DNA of 64,000 nt from Streptomyces pactum (GCF_002005225.1 NZ_CP019724.1:8288001-8352000), one strand, 5' to 3'; shown: positions 18,001-26,600, counted from the stretch's first letter. Program-made: numbers and translations. Notes: generated by a model not told the origin, from the sequence alone.

Positions 18001-19727
18001 ACGAAGTACTCGGCCAACCGGTCCGGCCGGAGCTCTGCCCAGACTCTGCCGCCCTGGGGCGGGTAGAGGGCGCTGATCCAGTCCCTGACCGCGTAGCGGT
18101 GCCTGGTGCTCAGGTCGGACAGCACCGGCACCCCACGCAGCAGGGTGTCTGCCTGTCGGCCGTCGTCGGCGCCGCACAGGAACGCCGCGGCCAGCGCCTG
18201 TGGGAGGTCCTCCCGTCTCAGCCCCGTTCCGGAGCGATCGGCGGCGCTCTCCCAGTAGGCGATTTCGTGATCCAGCAGCCGCTCGTCCAACACTGGGCCG
18301 GGGGCGTCCACGTCATGGGCCGGGTCCGGCGTCCCGGCGTCCAGCAGATCGACGAGCGCCGTCATGTGCAGGGTGAGCGCCCCCTGAAGGTCTTCGGCGG
18401 AACGGAGGCGCTCCCGGCAGTTCTTCTTCAGATCCCTGGCGATGGTGGGCCAGTCGTCGTTCTGTCGGCCGTCCACTCCGTGCAGGGCGCGGGAGAGGCT
18501 GTCCACTGCCTGGCAGTATGCCTTCCGGATGTCGATGTCGTGCGACTGCAGCGGGGGTAGGGCGGTCACAGGCGCCGCCTCGACCACGTTCTGGACCGGA
18601 AGATGCGCGCGACGGGCGGCGTTCCACCAGTCTCCGCGGGTACGGGCTAGCAGGAGCATTTTGAACGGCGTGCTTCCTCGGTGTGCGGCGAGGGCCCGCA
18701 GCAGAACGGTGAGCCGGCCGAGGCGGGTCTCGGCGTGGTCCAGGATCACCAGGAGAGGCACAGCCGCGTCCGCCAGCTTCTGCACGGCGGCATCGTCGGC
18801 ATGGTCGGTGAGCCACACGACAGTCCAGCGTTTCGCTTCCAGCCGATCGGCCAACTCCAGGGCCAATCGCGTCTTGCCCTGCCCTCCGGGCGCGTGTACC
18901 AGGCGCACTCCGAGACCGGGTTGATCGCACCAGATGCCCAGTTCGTGCAGCAGTCGGGCCCGGCCCCGGAAGGGCACCACCGCCCTGTGGGCGTCCAGTA
19001 GCGCTGCGGGGGAGGTGAGCGGACCGCCGGGGAGCGGCGGCGCAGGCGGATCATACAGCCGCTGCCACTCCGCCGGCTCCATCCGTGTCGGCAGATGGTC
19101 CTCGGCCAGAACATCCTGGAACGCCGGATCATTCAGCAGGACGTAAGCGGGTGAGATCTCCAGACGGGTGTGCCCGAAGCCGGCGAAGTCGACGGCCACG
19201 ACACCGACGAGTACGTCATCGCAGAAGACTGCGGCTCCCGACAGGCCGCCCCAGGGGGAGCGCGTACGGTCTGAAGTGCCGCCGCCCTCGATGCGCTCCT
19301 CGACCCGCATCAGGTGGCGGTTGTTGGCGAAGCGGTCCGTGCGGTTGACCGTGCCTGTCACGCGGTACAGGTCGGCCGGCGGCTTGCGCTGGACGATGTT
19401 CGGCAGTCCTACGGTCTGGCACGGGACTTCGGGTTGGTGCGTCACCAGCCGGCCCCAGCGGACCGGTTTCCAGGACAACGCGGCCCCGTCCGGTCCCCGG
19501 TAGGCGTTCTCGGCCCGGAGAAGAGCCGCGTCGTCCTTGTCCATCGGTGTGCCGCGCCAGACGACCGTGGCGGTGTACTGCTCCTTCTCCCCGGGGTGGA
19601 AGAAGGTCACCTCCCCGCCTACGTCCGGCACGACGTGGGACGAGGTCAGCACAAGACTGCGGCTGATCGCAAAGCCCGACCCGGGGCCTCGCGGCCCGTC
19701 CACCCCGACCACACGTCCGTCGTCCAC
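15048..19727 (-). CDS. Trypsin-like protease / NTPase / TPR-repeat protein (conflict-system type)
   Basis: This 1,559-residue protein has three parts. Residues 1-200 form a trypsin-like serine protease: GSGFAISRSLVLTSSHV with His31, KDDAALL with Asp65/66 and GGLSGAAVF with Ser163. Residues 250-650 form a P-loop NTPase with Walker A GGQGKT (281-286) and Walker B VPLLVILDHAE (Asp330), of STAND-like character. From about 690 to the end, tetratricopeptide repeats are recognisable by the repeated pattern of ALxxxxEAVxLxRxLA and PxxAxxLNNLA. It starts at GTG, 45 bases after the small trypco2-like gene. Such proteases fused to STAND modules are proposed anti-phage or self/non-self response proteins: the repeats sense, the NTPase switches and the protease is the effector. 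The function here is inferred; all catalytic residues look present. Confidence 0.85.
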   Translation of the reverse strand: MDDGRVVGVDGPRGPGSGFAISRSLVLTSSHVVPDVGGEVTFFHPGEKEQYTATVVWRGTPMDKDDAALLRAENAYRGPDGAALSWKPVRWGRLVTHQPEVPCQTVGLPNIVQRKPPADLYRVTGTVNRTDRFANNRHLMRVEERIEGGGTSDRTRSPWGGLSGAAVFCDDVLVGVVAVDFAGFGHTRLEISPAYVLLNDPAFQDVLAEDHLPTRMEPAEWQRLYDPPAPPLPGGPLTSPAALLDAHRAVVPFRGRARLLHELGIWCDQPGLGVRLVHAPGGQGKTRLALELADRLEAKRWTVVWLTDHADDAAVQKLADAAVPLLVILDHAETRLGRLTVLLRALAAHRGSTPFKMLLLARTRGDWWNAARRAHLPVQNVVEAAPVTALPPLQSHDIDIRKAYCQAVDSLSRALHGVDGRQNDDWPTIARDLKKNCRERLRSAEDLQGALTLHMTALVDLLDAGTPDPAHDVDAPGPVLDERLLDHEIAYWESAADRSGTGLRREDLPQALAAAFLCGADDGRQADTLLRGVPVLSDLSTRHRYAVRDWISALYPPQGGRVWAELRPDRLAEYFVGRQLRDDPGLVDDLFADSGLTMTQTTRLLTVYARAAAHPAHRGLLDAELTALCVRRKDILLPVAVDVATRVERPEPLVCALKELAERTDATPQDLADLADRLPRPTHSLGPLAVQVTQRLAAIHREQTEADPARLADLATTMRRLTGRLGDLGRRREALAAAEESSELAARLADRDGRTYLPQYAASLINVSVMLGRLGEREKALRRARAAVRAYEQLTDGTDASPSAVHLSELSHALSAVSTAEGELGHFHEALENIGKAVSLRRDLLEQYGETYKPALADALNNQAIWLKESGRPEKAMRKSQEAVALYQALAEERPDAFRPRLAMTLGTHANCLSATGRYTEALAANEEAVRIRRRLADENPNAHLADLALSLNSLAINLDNEGRHDDALPAAAETVDLYEQLADREPSVYTPELAASLNTYANQLNTAGRNREACEAAGKAVDHYRSLARKEPGVFTADLAMSLTTLSSQQDATGQYEEALASARKAVALHRRLDERRSDAFLPGLGMSLNNLSLRWKAMGGLDKALTLIDEAIGIQRRLIAAGRTGPTHTALAMALVNKASCLFAMGQREAAVQPATEAVKLFRRRMSRSNPDAYKPELATALSVLAAVLTTTGHRVEALDSWEALVKVRKPLAARDSAGHGPHYVNELLMMGTHRSASGRHDAAVAALRQAVATCRKLAYHDPDQQRFQLAVSTAVLTAVMTQAGRRREALPTAEEAVTLLRDLHQDDPAQRPVFADALVLLGVLRHCVGHAEARHALQQAVDMAQSLAPAVQGPVLTRALMGLGTWAGEQGQTAQAMSLLTQAVAVARSTPEDPGQAAALASALWSLGRYAPRDEEGSRAALRATAEAVEICDSLVRADATAHEPLLADALAVHGLRSAVAGQYAEALRITTEALDLSRRLADADPTAHHIRLADALSAHAEARLLADVHHDEARETVAEALTLWRGVSQHEPGLAAPRLSQVLDTYTRLLGDDPD

Positions 19728-19772
19728 GCTCTGCCCCCGGATCCACCGTGTTCATCTGTCCGAGCAGTGGTG

Positions 19773-20111
19773 TCAGTTCCGGATGCGCCCGGATACGTCC
19801 CCCGGCCCTTTAGGCCGGTCGCGGGCGCCATGGATCAAGAGGTCCTCACCGTCCGCCCGCCGCGGGGTGAGCGTCACCGAGATCCGATGGGTGCGAGTCC
19901 GCCCGGCACTGGCCTCCCCGTCGGCGGTGACCACCCATGCCTTGAAGCCGCCCGTGGCTTTGGCGTCGTACCGCAGCTCCACCGCGAACTCCATCTCGAT
20001 GGACCCCACCTGGAACGCGACATCAGCCCCGGCCCCGCGTGCGGATGCTGCCAGGAGTTCATCGCGTAATGCCGCGACCGCGTCCGCCAGCTCGATCTTC
20101 ACGGAACCCAC
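19773..20111 (-). CDS. Trypco2-like small protein (trypsin co-occurring domain)
   Basis: About 112 residues are read from GTG at 20111, chosen because GGAGG (20118-20122) is six bases upstream. The protein starts KIELADAVAALRDELLAASA and continues with a beta-rich part (GSIEMEFAVELRYDAKATGG, then RISVTLTPRR). This matches the trypco2 domain described beside trypsin-like proteases in actinobacterial conflict systems. It precedes the protease-NTPase-TPR gene by 45 bases on the same strand, so the two probably form an operon and a physical partnership. It may regulate or tether the protease; its molecular role is not established. Confidence 0.75.
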   Translation of the reverse strand: MGSVKIELADAVAALRDELLAASARGAGADVAFQVGSIEMEFAVELRYDAKATGGFKAWVVTADGEASAGRTRTHRISVTLTPRRADGEDLLIHGARDRPKGPGDVSGRIRN

Positions 20112-20968
20112 CAGTGACCTCCCCCACCGCGCCATAGTGCGCGTCTGTCCATCGCACAGTACAGATGGCCGGCACGGCGTGGTGGTGGATTCGTCGAGTA
20201 CCGCCCGCATCGCATCGCAACCCGGGTGTCACCCGCCGAGGCGAACGACGGGCGTTCCATTCCCCTCGGGTGGTCAGACCGCCTCGGGAGCGTCCGAGGC
20301 CGGGACGGTGTGCCCCCGAGGCTGCTATATCGTGTCAAGCCGCTTGAGCGAGTTCTTCGACATTGTCGAGTCGGTTTCGGTCTGATCGCTCAAGGATCTT
20401 GAAGATCTGGCGGCAGATCACCCGCTTGAGGCATCGCTGGGCGTCCCGGGAGGTCTTTCCTTCGGTGATCTTGCGAGCGACGTACGTCTTCGTGGAGGGA
20501 TCAAGTCGCATCCTGATCAGGGTGATGGTGTGCATGGCCCGGTTGAGCTGCCGGTCGCCGTTGCGGTTGAGCCGGTGTCGGTTGGTCAGCCCGGACGAGG
20601 CAGGGATCGGCGAGACACCGGCGAAAGAGGCGAAGGCGGCTTCAGAGCGGAATCGCCCCTGGTGAGACCAGCTGACCAAGATCTGGGCGGCAGTGATCGG
20701 CCCGACTCCGAGCAAGCCGAGAAGCTCGGGGGCCTGCTGCCGCACCAGGGCGAGTATCTCGTTCTCGAGTTCCTTGGCCTCGGCCTGCAGGGCCTGGACG
20801 CGCTGGGCCGTGGACCGCATGGCCCGCACCGTCATCCGGTGCTCCAGGTCCTGGGCCGGGCGGTCGCGGAACTGAGCGCAGTAGGCGATCTGGGCGGGGC
20901 GCTTGAGCTTCCGCAGCTCTGCGCGGAGGTCGTCCGGGGCGGAGACGACCAGAGCCTTGAGCTGGTTA

Positions 20969-20991
20969 CTGACTTCGGCTCGCCAGGGTGA
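20969..20991 (+). repeat. Left terminal inverted repeat of the IS630 element
   Basis: This 23-base end pairs with the reverse complement of 22114-22136 with one mismatch and is preceded by target TA at 20967-20968. Confidence 0.9.
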
Positions 20992-21043
20992 ATCTTTGCG
21001 AAGTCCCTGATGGGTCTGGAGCGGTGGCTGTATTCCGTGGTGT

Positions 21044-22122
21044 GTGAGATATGCGGATGGGGGCGGGCTGACCGCTGCGGGACGTCGGCGCCGGGAGTCG
21101 GTGCGGATGCAGGCGGCCGAGCTGTTCGAGCAGGAGATCAAGCCGCCGGAGGTGGCACGGCGACTGCGGGTGAGCCTGAAATCGGCCTACCAGTGGCACC
21201 AGCTGTGGCGGGACGGTGGTCATGAGGCTCTGGCCTCCCGCGGCCCGAGCGGATCCCGTTGCCGGCTGTCCCCGCGCTGTCTGGAGAAACTGGCTGCGTA
21301 CCTCGATGAGGGCCCGGCCGCCCACGGCTGGGTGGAGGACCAGGTGTGGACCGCGGCGAGGGTGGCCACGCTGATCGGCCGGAAGTTCCACGTCTCCTAC
21401 AGCGTCTCCGGTGCCACGAGGCTGATGCACCGGCTCGGCTTCAGCCCGCAGGTCCCCGCACGGCGGGTCGCCGAGCGCGACGAGAGGGCCGTCACCGTGT
21501 GGAAGGAGGTGACCTGGGCGGAGGTAAAAGAGCCCGGGCGGCCTGCGGGGGCTACATCTGCTTCGAGGACGAAGCAGGGTTCACGCGGAAGCCGCCCCGG
21601 GGACGAACCTGGGGCCGGCGCGGGCACACCCCGGTCGTGACCGTCAGCGGGCGACGCTCGGGGCGGCTGTCGGTGGCCGGACTGATCGCCATGCGGCCCG
21701 GCTCCCGTACCCGGCTGTGCCACCGCCTGCGCGCCCACCGGGCGGGCAGAGGCAAACGCCGCAGCATGGGCGAGCGTGACTTCATCGCGCTCGTCGACGG
21801 CGTCCACCAGCTCCTCAAGGCACCTATCGTGCTGGTCTGGGACCGCCTCAACACCCACGTCTCTCACGCCATGCGCAAGTTGATCGCCGAGCGCGCATGG
21901 CTGACAGTGTTCCTGCTGCCCGCCTACTCACCCGACCTCAACCCCGTCGAATGGGTATGGGCACACATCAAACGCAGCCTGGCCAACCTCGCCGTCGTCG
22001 CGCTCGACCGGCTCGAAGCACTCGTCCGTAACCGACTCAAGCGCCTTCAGTACCGGCCCGGCACCCTCGACGGCTTCATAGCCGGCACCGGCCTGACTCT
22101 CGACGAACCTGCCTCACCCTGA
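21044..22122 (+). CDS. IS630-family transposase, probably made by -1 frameshift
   Basis: The first frame (from GTG 21044) gives the helix-turn-helix and linker part: PPEVARRLRVSLKSAYQWHQ and GWTxARV-like WTAARVATLIGRKF, then AVTVWKEVTWAEVK. The catalytic part continues in the -1 frame to 22122 with CFEDEAGF (Asp), LVWDRLNTH (Asp) and LNPVEWVWAHIKR (Glu), a full DDE set. The frames meet at GTAAAAGAG near 21526; slipping back one base on the A run gives VKRARAACGGYICFEDEAG, which reads as a normal family member. This suggests programmed -1 frameshifting rather than decay, though a simple mutation cannot be excluded. Confidence 0.85.
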
Positions 22123-22136
22123 CGAGCCGAAGTCAG
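22114..22136 (-). repeat. Right terminal inverted repeat of the IS630 element
   Basis: This is the partner of the repeat at 20969-20991 and is followed by target TA at 22137-22138. Confidence 0.9.
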
Positions 22137-22587
22137 TAATCGCGGCGGTGGAAGCGAGGACCGCACCGTGACGGGCGGCAAGCAGCACCCGCAGTGCCTC
22201 GCGTTCGCCGCGGAGGCGGGGCTGGATCAAGTGCTCGGTGGCCAGCGCCTCTTTGGCGGCCCGGATGGCGTCGAGCATGTCGGTTTTGCGGCCTCCGCGG
22301 TTGGCCGCTCGCTTCGGGCGGCAGACCTCGACGACCTGCTCGCCGGCTTGGTCCAGGAAGGCCGCGAGGCCGGCACCGTAGCTGCCGATGCCTTCCAGAG
22401 CCCAGCAGCGGCGGCCGGGAACCTGCTGGCGGGCGAAGTCCAGCAGGCGCCGGTAGCCGCGGGCGTTGGCCGGGGAATCGGTGCTGGCCAGCACGGCGCC
22501 GATGCGGCTGACGGCGGCCGCGGCGAGGGTGTCGCGGTGGGTGTCGACGCCGATGACGCCATCGACGTGTTCTGCGAGCATGGTCAT

Positions 22588-23194
22588 GCGGCTGTTCTCC
22601 TCCGGGCGGACGACCGTGACGGCGTCGGCCTGGGTGGAGTCACCACGTGGCGGAACTGTGATGAGTCACGCCGGAAGGCGGACAAGCTGCTGATCAAGCC
22701 AACGGGTGGGCCAGGCCGACGCCCGCGTCCGGCAGACATCTCGGGGGAACGGCAGCCCCTGACGGAACGCCAGTTATCTTGCGAGTCATGCCGGATCACG
22801 AGCGCCGAGCCTGGCAGCAACCCATCCCGGGCCGCAGAAGAACTCTCACAGTTACCTTCTTCCTTCGTGGCCTCGCGAGGAGGCTCCCGGCCTTCGGCCC
22901 GGTATGACTTGAGCCCCCAGTCAAGATGATCGAAAAGGTGGTGTCGCCGGTGCCGGAGGCATTGGCAGACCGCTGATCAGAGGCACCAGCGCCGATCTCT
23001 CAACCGGGTACGGCAGTCTTTTCGTCACGTGGATGCCGGCACGCTGATGCCGCAGGTGAGGCCGGGGAACAGACGAGGGCGGGAGCGACCTTGACCCTAG
23101 GGCCTGCCCGGCGGGTCGTGTGACTGACGAGCGGCTGGATCGGTCCGGCTGGTGTGGGGCGGATGATCCCGGTCGTGGAGCGTGTGCGCGTACT
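22588..23194. other. Gene-free stretch between IS110 and the GBL receptor gene
   Basis: About 600 bases show no gene I can support. GGAGGA for the IS110 start lies at its left end, and the rest is probably the 5' flank of the IS110 element plus spacer. It marks the border between the insertion-sequence zone and the angucycline cluster. Confidence 0.5.
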
Positions 23195-23254
23195 GGGGGG
23201 CGGGTGTGGTGGCGGGGGTTTGGTGGGGGGTTGGTGGGGTGGGGTGGGGGGGTG
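23195..23254 (+). repeat. G-rich tract, G-quadruplex-prone
   Basis: Sixty bases hold at least seven runs of three to seven G separated by short T/GT linkers on the plus strand. The tract lies directly 3' of the receptor gene stop on the opposite strand, so the receptor transcript would be C-rich here. It could affect transcription end or replication; that is inference only. Confidence 0.7.
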
Positions 23255-23255
23255 T

Positions 23256-23924
23256 TTATCTGACGGCGGTTGCCGGCTGGGGCTGGAGTTGGTGCCGGAT
23301 TTCGTCGTGGACGGTTTCGCCGCGTGTTTCGGTCAGGTCCAGGGAGGCGAGTACGGATGGCACGGCGATGCTGGGGAGGAGGTGGCGCAGCAGTGCGGAG
23401 GTCTGGAAGCGCAGGTTCTGGTAGTCGGTGGTGGTCTGGGACATGGACTGGACGCCCGCGAATGTGCTGACCATGATGTCGGCGGTGACGGATGGTATGA
23501 CGTGGGGCAGTAGTTCGCCCTGGGCTTGTGCTTGTTCCAGCAGTTGCCGGCATACGGTGCTCCAGCGCAGGAAGGGGCCGCTGCGGTCGAGGCCTTCGGC
23601 GTGCTGGTCCATGGTCAGCCGCACGCCTGCCCGTACCATCGGGTCGGACTGCAGGCGGTAGGCGTGCAGCAGGACGACGTCGGCGAGTTCCTGGACCTTG
23701 CAGGCGCGGTCGGGGATGACGAACCGCTGGTCCTGTTCGTGCAGGACGCCCTGGGCGAGCTGTTCCTTCGATTCGAAGTGGAAGTACAGCGCTCCCTTGG
23801 TCACGCCTGCGGTGCTGAGGATTTCGGCGATGGTGGCGGCCTGGTAGCCGCGTTCCTCGAAGATCTTTGCCGCTGCTTCGAGGATGTTCCTTCGTGTGCG
23901 GATGGCACGGTCCTGTTTCACCAC
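23256..23924 (-). CDS. Gamma-butyrolactone receptor, TetR family (ScbR/ArpA/AlpZ type)
   Basis: About 221 residues are read from GTG 23924, with GGAGG at 23932-23936 seven bases upstream. The N-terminus KQDRAIRTRRNILEAAAKIF and AGVTKGALYFHFESKEQLA is the hallmark DNA-binding region of GBL receptors, more specific than generic TetR. The C-terminal ligand domain has conserved Trp (FLRWSTVCRQ), as in the family. These proteins repress cluster regulators by binding ARE operators and release DNA when the lactone binds. An ARE-like site lies just upstream at 23985-24008, consistent with self-regulation. The AfsA-type synthase and reductase genes adjacent complete a local signalling circuit. Confidence 0.93.
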   Translation of the reverse strand: MVKQDRAIRTRRNILEAAAKIFEERGYQAATIAEILSTAGVTKGALYFHFESKEQLAQGVLHEQDQRFVIPDRACKVQELADVVLLHAYRLQSDPMVRAGVRLTMDQHAEGLDRSGPFLRWSTVCRQLLEQAQAQGELLPHVIPSVTADIMVSTFAGVQSMSQTTTDYQNLRFQTSALLRHLLPSIAVPSVLASLDLTETRGETVHDEIRHQLQPQPATAVR

Positions 23925-23984
23925 GTGGGGTCCTCCCTTTTCCTGGCGTTGGTTTCGGCGGACGGAGGCCCGGCCGACCCCACA

Positions 23985-24008
23985 AAAAAACCGCATAGTT
24001 TGTATCTT
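23985..24008. promoter_or_regulatory. ARE-like operator between receptor and NmrA-like gene
   Basis: AAACCGCATAGTTTGTATCT is A/T-rich against the GC-rich background and shares AAACCGCATAG with the site at 27407-27433. It lies in the divergent promoter region, so the receptor could control both genes. Confidence 0.7.
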
Positions 24009-24085
24009 ACATCCGGTGCCGGGCGCGGTCTCAGGACGCGGGTTCGGGCGGCGTGTGGGCCTGGTGCGGCGGAGGGAGGACATCG

Positions 24086-24958
24086 GTGATTCTCGTGACA
24101 GGCGCCACCGGGACCGTCGGGGGGGAGGTCCTGCGCCGGCTGCCCGCGCATCTCGCGGTGCGTGTCATGGCCAGGGACCCCTCGCGGGTGGCGCGTCCGG
24201 GTTGCCGGGCCGAGGTGGTGGCCGGTGACTATGGCGATCCGTGCTCGCTGGGGCGCGCTGTCGAGGGGGTGGGCCGCGCGCTGGTCCTCACCAGCCGTGT
24301 CGGCGGTGACGACGACGCGCGCTTCGTGGATGCCGCGCGTGCGGCGGGGGTGCGGCATCTGGTCAAGGTGTCCGCGGCGGCCGTCGCGGACAGCGGGGCG
24401 GACGATGTCCTCACCCGCTGGCAGCGCAGGAACGAGGACCTGTTGCTGGGTTCCGGTCTGCGGTGGACCGTGCTGCGCCCGCGGTCCTTCATGTCCAACA
24501 CGCTGTCCTGGGCGGTGTCCATCGCCGGTGAGCAGGTGGTGCGGGGTCTGTACGGCACCTCGCTCAACGCGTGCGTCGACCCGCGCGACGTCGCCGCCGC
24601 AGCCGTGTGCGCGCTGACCGAGGACGGGCACGAGGGGCGGATCCATACGCTGACCGGACCGGAGCCGATCAGCGCGGTCGAGCAGACGGCGCAGCTCGGC
24701 CGGCTGCTGGGCCGCCCGCTGCGCTTCGAGGAGTTGTCCCCCCGCCGGGCGCGTGTCCTGCTGCGCGAGCGGTATCCCGAGCCGGTCGTCGAGGCGTTGC
24801 TGGCCGGTGCGGAACGCCAGCGGGCCGGAGCCAAGGCGGGAGTCGAGGACACGGTCGGGCGGCTGACCGGGCGCGCGGCCCGGTCCTTTCGCACGTGGGC
24901 CGGGGATCACCTCGGGGCGTTCGGTGCCGTGCCGGGTGCGGCGGGGGCGGGGCGGTGA
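24086..24958 (+). CDS. NmrA-like NAD(P)-binding protein, likely GBL-pathway reductase
   Basis: About 290 residues from GTG 24086, preceded by GGAGGGAGGA at 24071-24080. The N-terminus VTGATGTVGGEVLRRL is an extended-SDR/NmrA Rossmann motif, followed by SRVGGDDDARFVDAARAAGV and LRPRSFMSNTLSW, usual for the NmrA/NAD-epimerase-like group. The C-terminus is Ala/Gly-rich and its last codons are copied in the repeat further downstream. Divergence from the receptor gene and closeness to the AfsA homologue suggest a role in making the signalling lactone, as with JadW2/ScbB-type genes. The length and NmrA fold fit; the exact reaction is inferred. Confidence 0.8.
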   Translation: MILVTGATGTVGGEVLRRLPAHLAVRVMARDPSRVARPGCRAEVVAGDYGDPCSLGRAVEGVGRALVLTSRVGGDDDARFVDAARAAGVRHLVKVSAAAVADSGADDVLTRWQRRNEDLLLGSGLRWTVLRPRSFMSNTLSWAVSIAGEQVVRGLYGTSLNACVDPRDVAAAAVCALTEDGHEGRIHTLTGPEPISAVEQTAQLGRLLGRPLRFEELSPRRARVLLRERYPEPVVEALLAGAERQRAGAKAGVEDTVGRLTGRAARSFRTWAGDHLGAFGAVPGAAGAGR

Positions 24959-25568
24959 GGGCTTGCCCGGAGCCTTCACGGGGTGTGAGGGCTCAGGGGG
25001 CGTAGGGGTGGTACGGCGGCCGTCAGGTCCGGTCGCCGCGGTCCCCGCCGCCCTTCCCCGGGCGGCGGCGCACCGCGCCGGACGGTGCGCCGCCGCCGGA
25101 CGGGGCGCCGTCGGGGACCGGGGCCGCCCCGTCCCGCGGGCGTGCCGGTGCCGTGCCGGGTGTGGCGGGGGCGGGGCGGCGGGGGGCTTGCCCGGAGCCT
25201 TCACGGGGTGTGGCGGGCCGGGCAAGGGGGTGCGGGTGCGTGGCCGTCAGGTGCGGTCGCCGCGCGGCCCTGCCGCCCCGGGCAGCGGCACGCCGCCGGA
25301 CGGCACGCCGCGCCGGACGGTGCGCCGCGTCGGACGGTGCGCCGCGTCGGACGGTACGCCGCGTCGGACGGTGCGCCGCCGCCGGACGGTGCGCCGCCGC
25401 CGGACGGTGCGCCGCCGCCGGACGGCATGCCGCGCCGGACGGTGCGCCGTTGTGGCTCGGGGCCGTCCCGTTTCATGGGCTGGCCCGTCCCGCGGGCCGC
25501 GGCGGGGGCTGCTCCCCGGGTGCGTGTGGTGTGTCCTGCGGTGTGGCGGTGTGTTGTGGGGTGTGCGG
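24959..25568. repeat. GC-rich repeat-filled intergenic region
   Basis: No gene is supported across 610 bases. Two structures are visible. The segment 24922-24988 (the end of the upstream gene plus flank) recurs at 25146-25213 as an almost exact direct copy sharing GCTTGCCCGGAGCCTTCACG. From about 25290 to 25450 there are 17-18-base tandem units of the type GCGCCGCCGCCGGACGGT. Long apparent open frames in every phase are by-products of the repeats. The region lies between convergent genes, so no promoter is needed here. Confidence 0.75.
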
Positions 25569-26558
25569 TCAGTCCTGTGGGGCGGCGGTCACGGTCGCGC
25601 TGAACACGGGGTGGCCGTCCTGGTGGCCGGTGACCAGGACTGTGTCCGGGTCGCCGGGGGCGGTGCGGGGCAGGTGCAGGGCGTCGATCAGACAGGGCAG
25701 GTCCAGCTCCGCGTATTTCGTGAACGCGCATGTGAGGCCGGCCGGCAGGAGGGAGGGTCTGTGCAGGACCGCGGTCGCTGCCTGGCGGGCGGCCTCGAGC
25801 AGCACCATGCCCGGAACGTGGTCGACCTGGTGGTCGAAGAGGACCGGGTGCCGGGTGTCCACTCGCAGTTGCCAGCGGTCCGGGTCGCCGGTGGGGGAGA
25901 GCACCACGTCGGCGGGTGAGAGGCGTCCCACGCTCTGCGGCGCCACCGGAGCCGTCAGGGGGATCGGACGGTGTCCGGCGCTGAAGACGTGCTCTGGACG
26001 CAGCCGGCGGTAGACGGCGGGAGCGAGGGCGGTGAAGGAGATCTGTCCCGTCGCGGCGGGCCGTCCCTCGCGCAGGATCGTCGTCTCGTACCGCAGGCCG
26101 GACAGCCGGCGGCCGCGTGTCCTGACCTCCGTGCAGGTGACGTCGAGGTCCAGCGCGGCGGGTGCCCGGCCGGTCCGCACCTGCTCGGGACGGACCGTGA
26201 GGGTGAGTTCCTCCATCAGGAACTGGTGGCCGAAGGGGACGCCGAACTCGGCGTGGGCGAGCAGGGCACCGATCTGACGGATCGTTTCAGCGGCGATCAG
26301 CGGGTCGTGGTGGACTCCCACGGGGGTGAAGAAGCTGTGGCTGCGCGGCCACTGCGCGGCCATCGCGAAGTGGGTGTCGTCCAGGCGCTTCCAGTCGGTG
26401 AGCATGACCTCGGCGACGGCTGCGCGGTGCACCAGTTCCCTGGGGACCGTCGTGGTCAAAGGCCCGTGACGCAGCGCTGCCCGGGAGGCCGGCAGGGCGG
26501 TTCCCGCCGGCGCCTGCTCGATCGACGGACCTTCGAACCGGAACGTGCTCGCGGTCAT
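25569..26558 (-). CDS. AfsA/ScbA-type gamma-butyrolactone (butenolide) synthase
   Basis: This 329-residue protein has the two hot-dog (AfsA) repeats. The first includes VHRAAVAEVMLTDWKRLDD, FTPVGVHHDPLIAAETIRQI and FGVPFGHQFLMEELTLTV. The second includes RVDTRHPVLFDHQVDHVPGM and LLEAARQAA. AfsA-family enzymes condense a beta-ketoacyl thioester with dihydroxyacetone phosphate to start GBL or butenolide synthesis. Start ATG 26558 has AGGGGGAG just upstream. The 5' flank holds an ARE-like operator at 26601-26626, so the receptor likely controls signal synthesis. Length and motifs are normal for the family. Confidence 0.95.
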   Translation of the reverse strand: MTASTFRFEGPSIEQAPAGTALPASRAALRHGPLTTTVPRELVHRAAVAEVMLTDWKRLDDTHFAMAAQWPRSHSFFTPVGVHHDPLIAAETIRQIGALLAHAEFGVPFGHQFLMEELTLTVRPEQVRTGRAPAALDLDVTCTEVRTRGRRLSGLRYETTILREGRPAATGQISFTALAPAVYRRLRPEHVFSAGHRPIPLTAPVAPQSVGRLSPADVVLSPTGDPDRWQLRVDTRHPVLFDHQVDHVPGMVLLEAARQAATAVLHRPSLLPAGLTCAFTKYAELDLPCLIDALHLPRTAPGDPDTVLVTGHQDGHPVFSATVTAAPQD

Positions 26559-26600
26559 CGCTCCCCCTGAGTGGGATCGGAGATGTGCTGCAGAGGGCAT

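Larger units (their letters stand above)
20969..22136 (+). mobile_element. IS630-family insertion sequence, complete (1,168 bp)
   Basis: Both ends are readable. The 23-base terminal inverted repeats at 20969-20991 and 22114-22136 start CTGACTTCGGCTCG and differ at one base. They are flanked by TA at 20967-20968 and 22137-22138, the duplication expected of IS630/mariner-type transposition. The only gene inside is a two-frame transposase. The insertion point lies within the IS110 transposase coding sequence. Complete ends and catalytic residues suggest a recent and possibly active copy. Confidence 0.92.
20335..22587 (-). pseudogene. IS110-family transposase gene interrupted by an IS630 element
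   Basis: Two halves of one IS110-type (DEDD) transposase flank the IS630 element. The N-terminal half (22587 down to 22139) has GVDTHRDTLAAAAV, CWALEGIGSYG and KTDMLDAI, the catalytic acidic residues. The C-terminal half (20968 down to 20335) has LLGVGPITAAQIL and FASFAGVSPIPASSG. Removing the inserted element and one TA copy joins them in frame (634 + 449 = 1,083 bases, 360 residues) and restores STAAINQLKALVV at the junction. Start ATG 22587 has GGAGGA upstream. The gene was therefore intact before the insertion and is now inactive. Confidence 0.9.
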
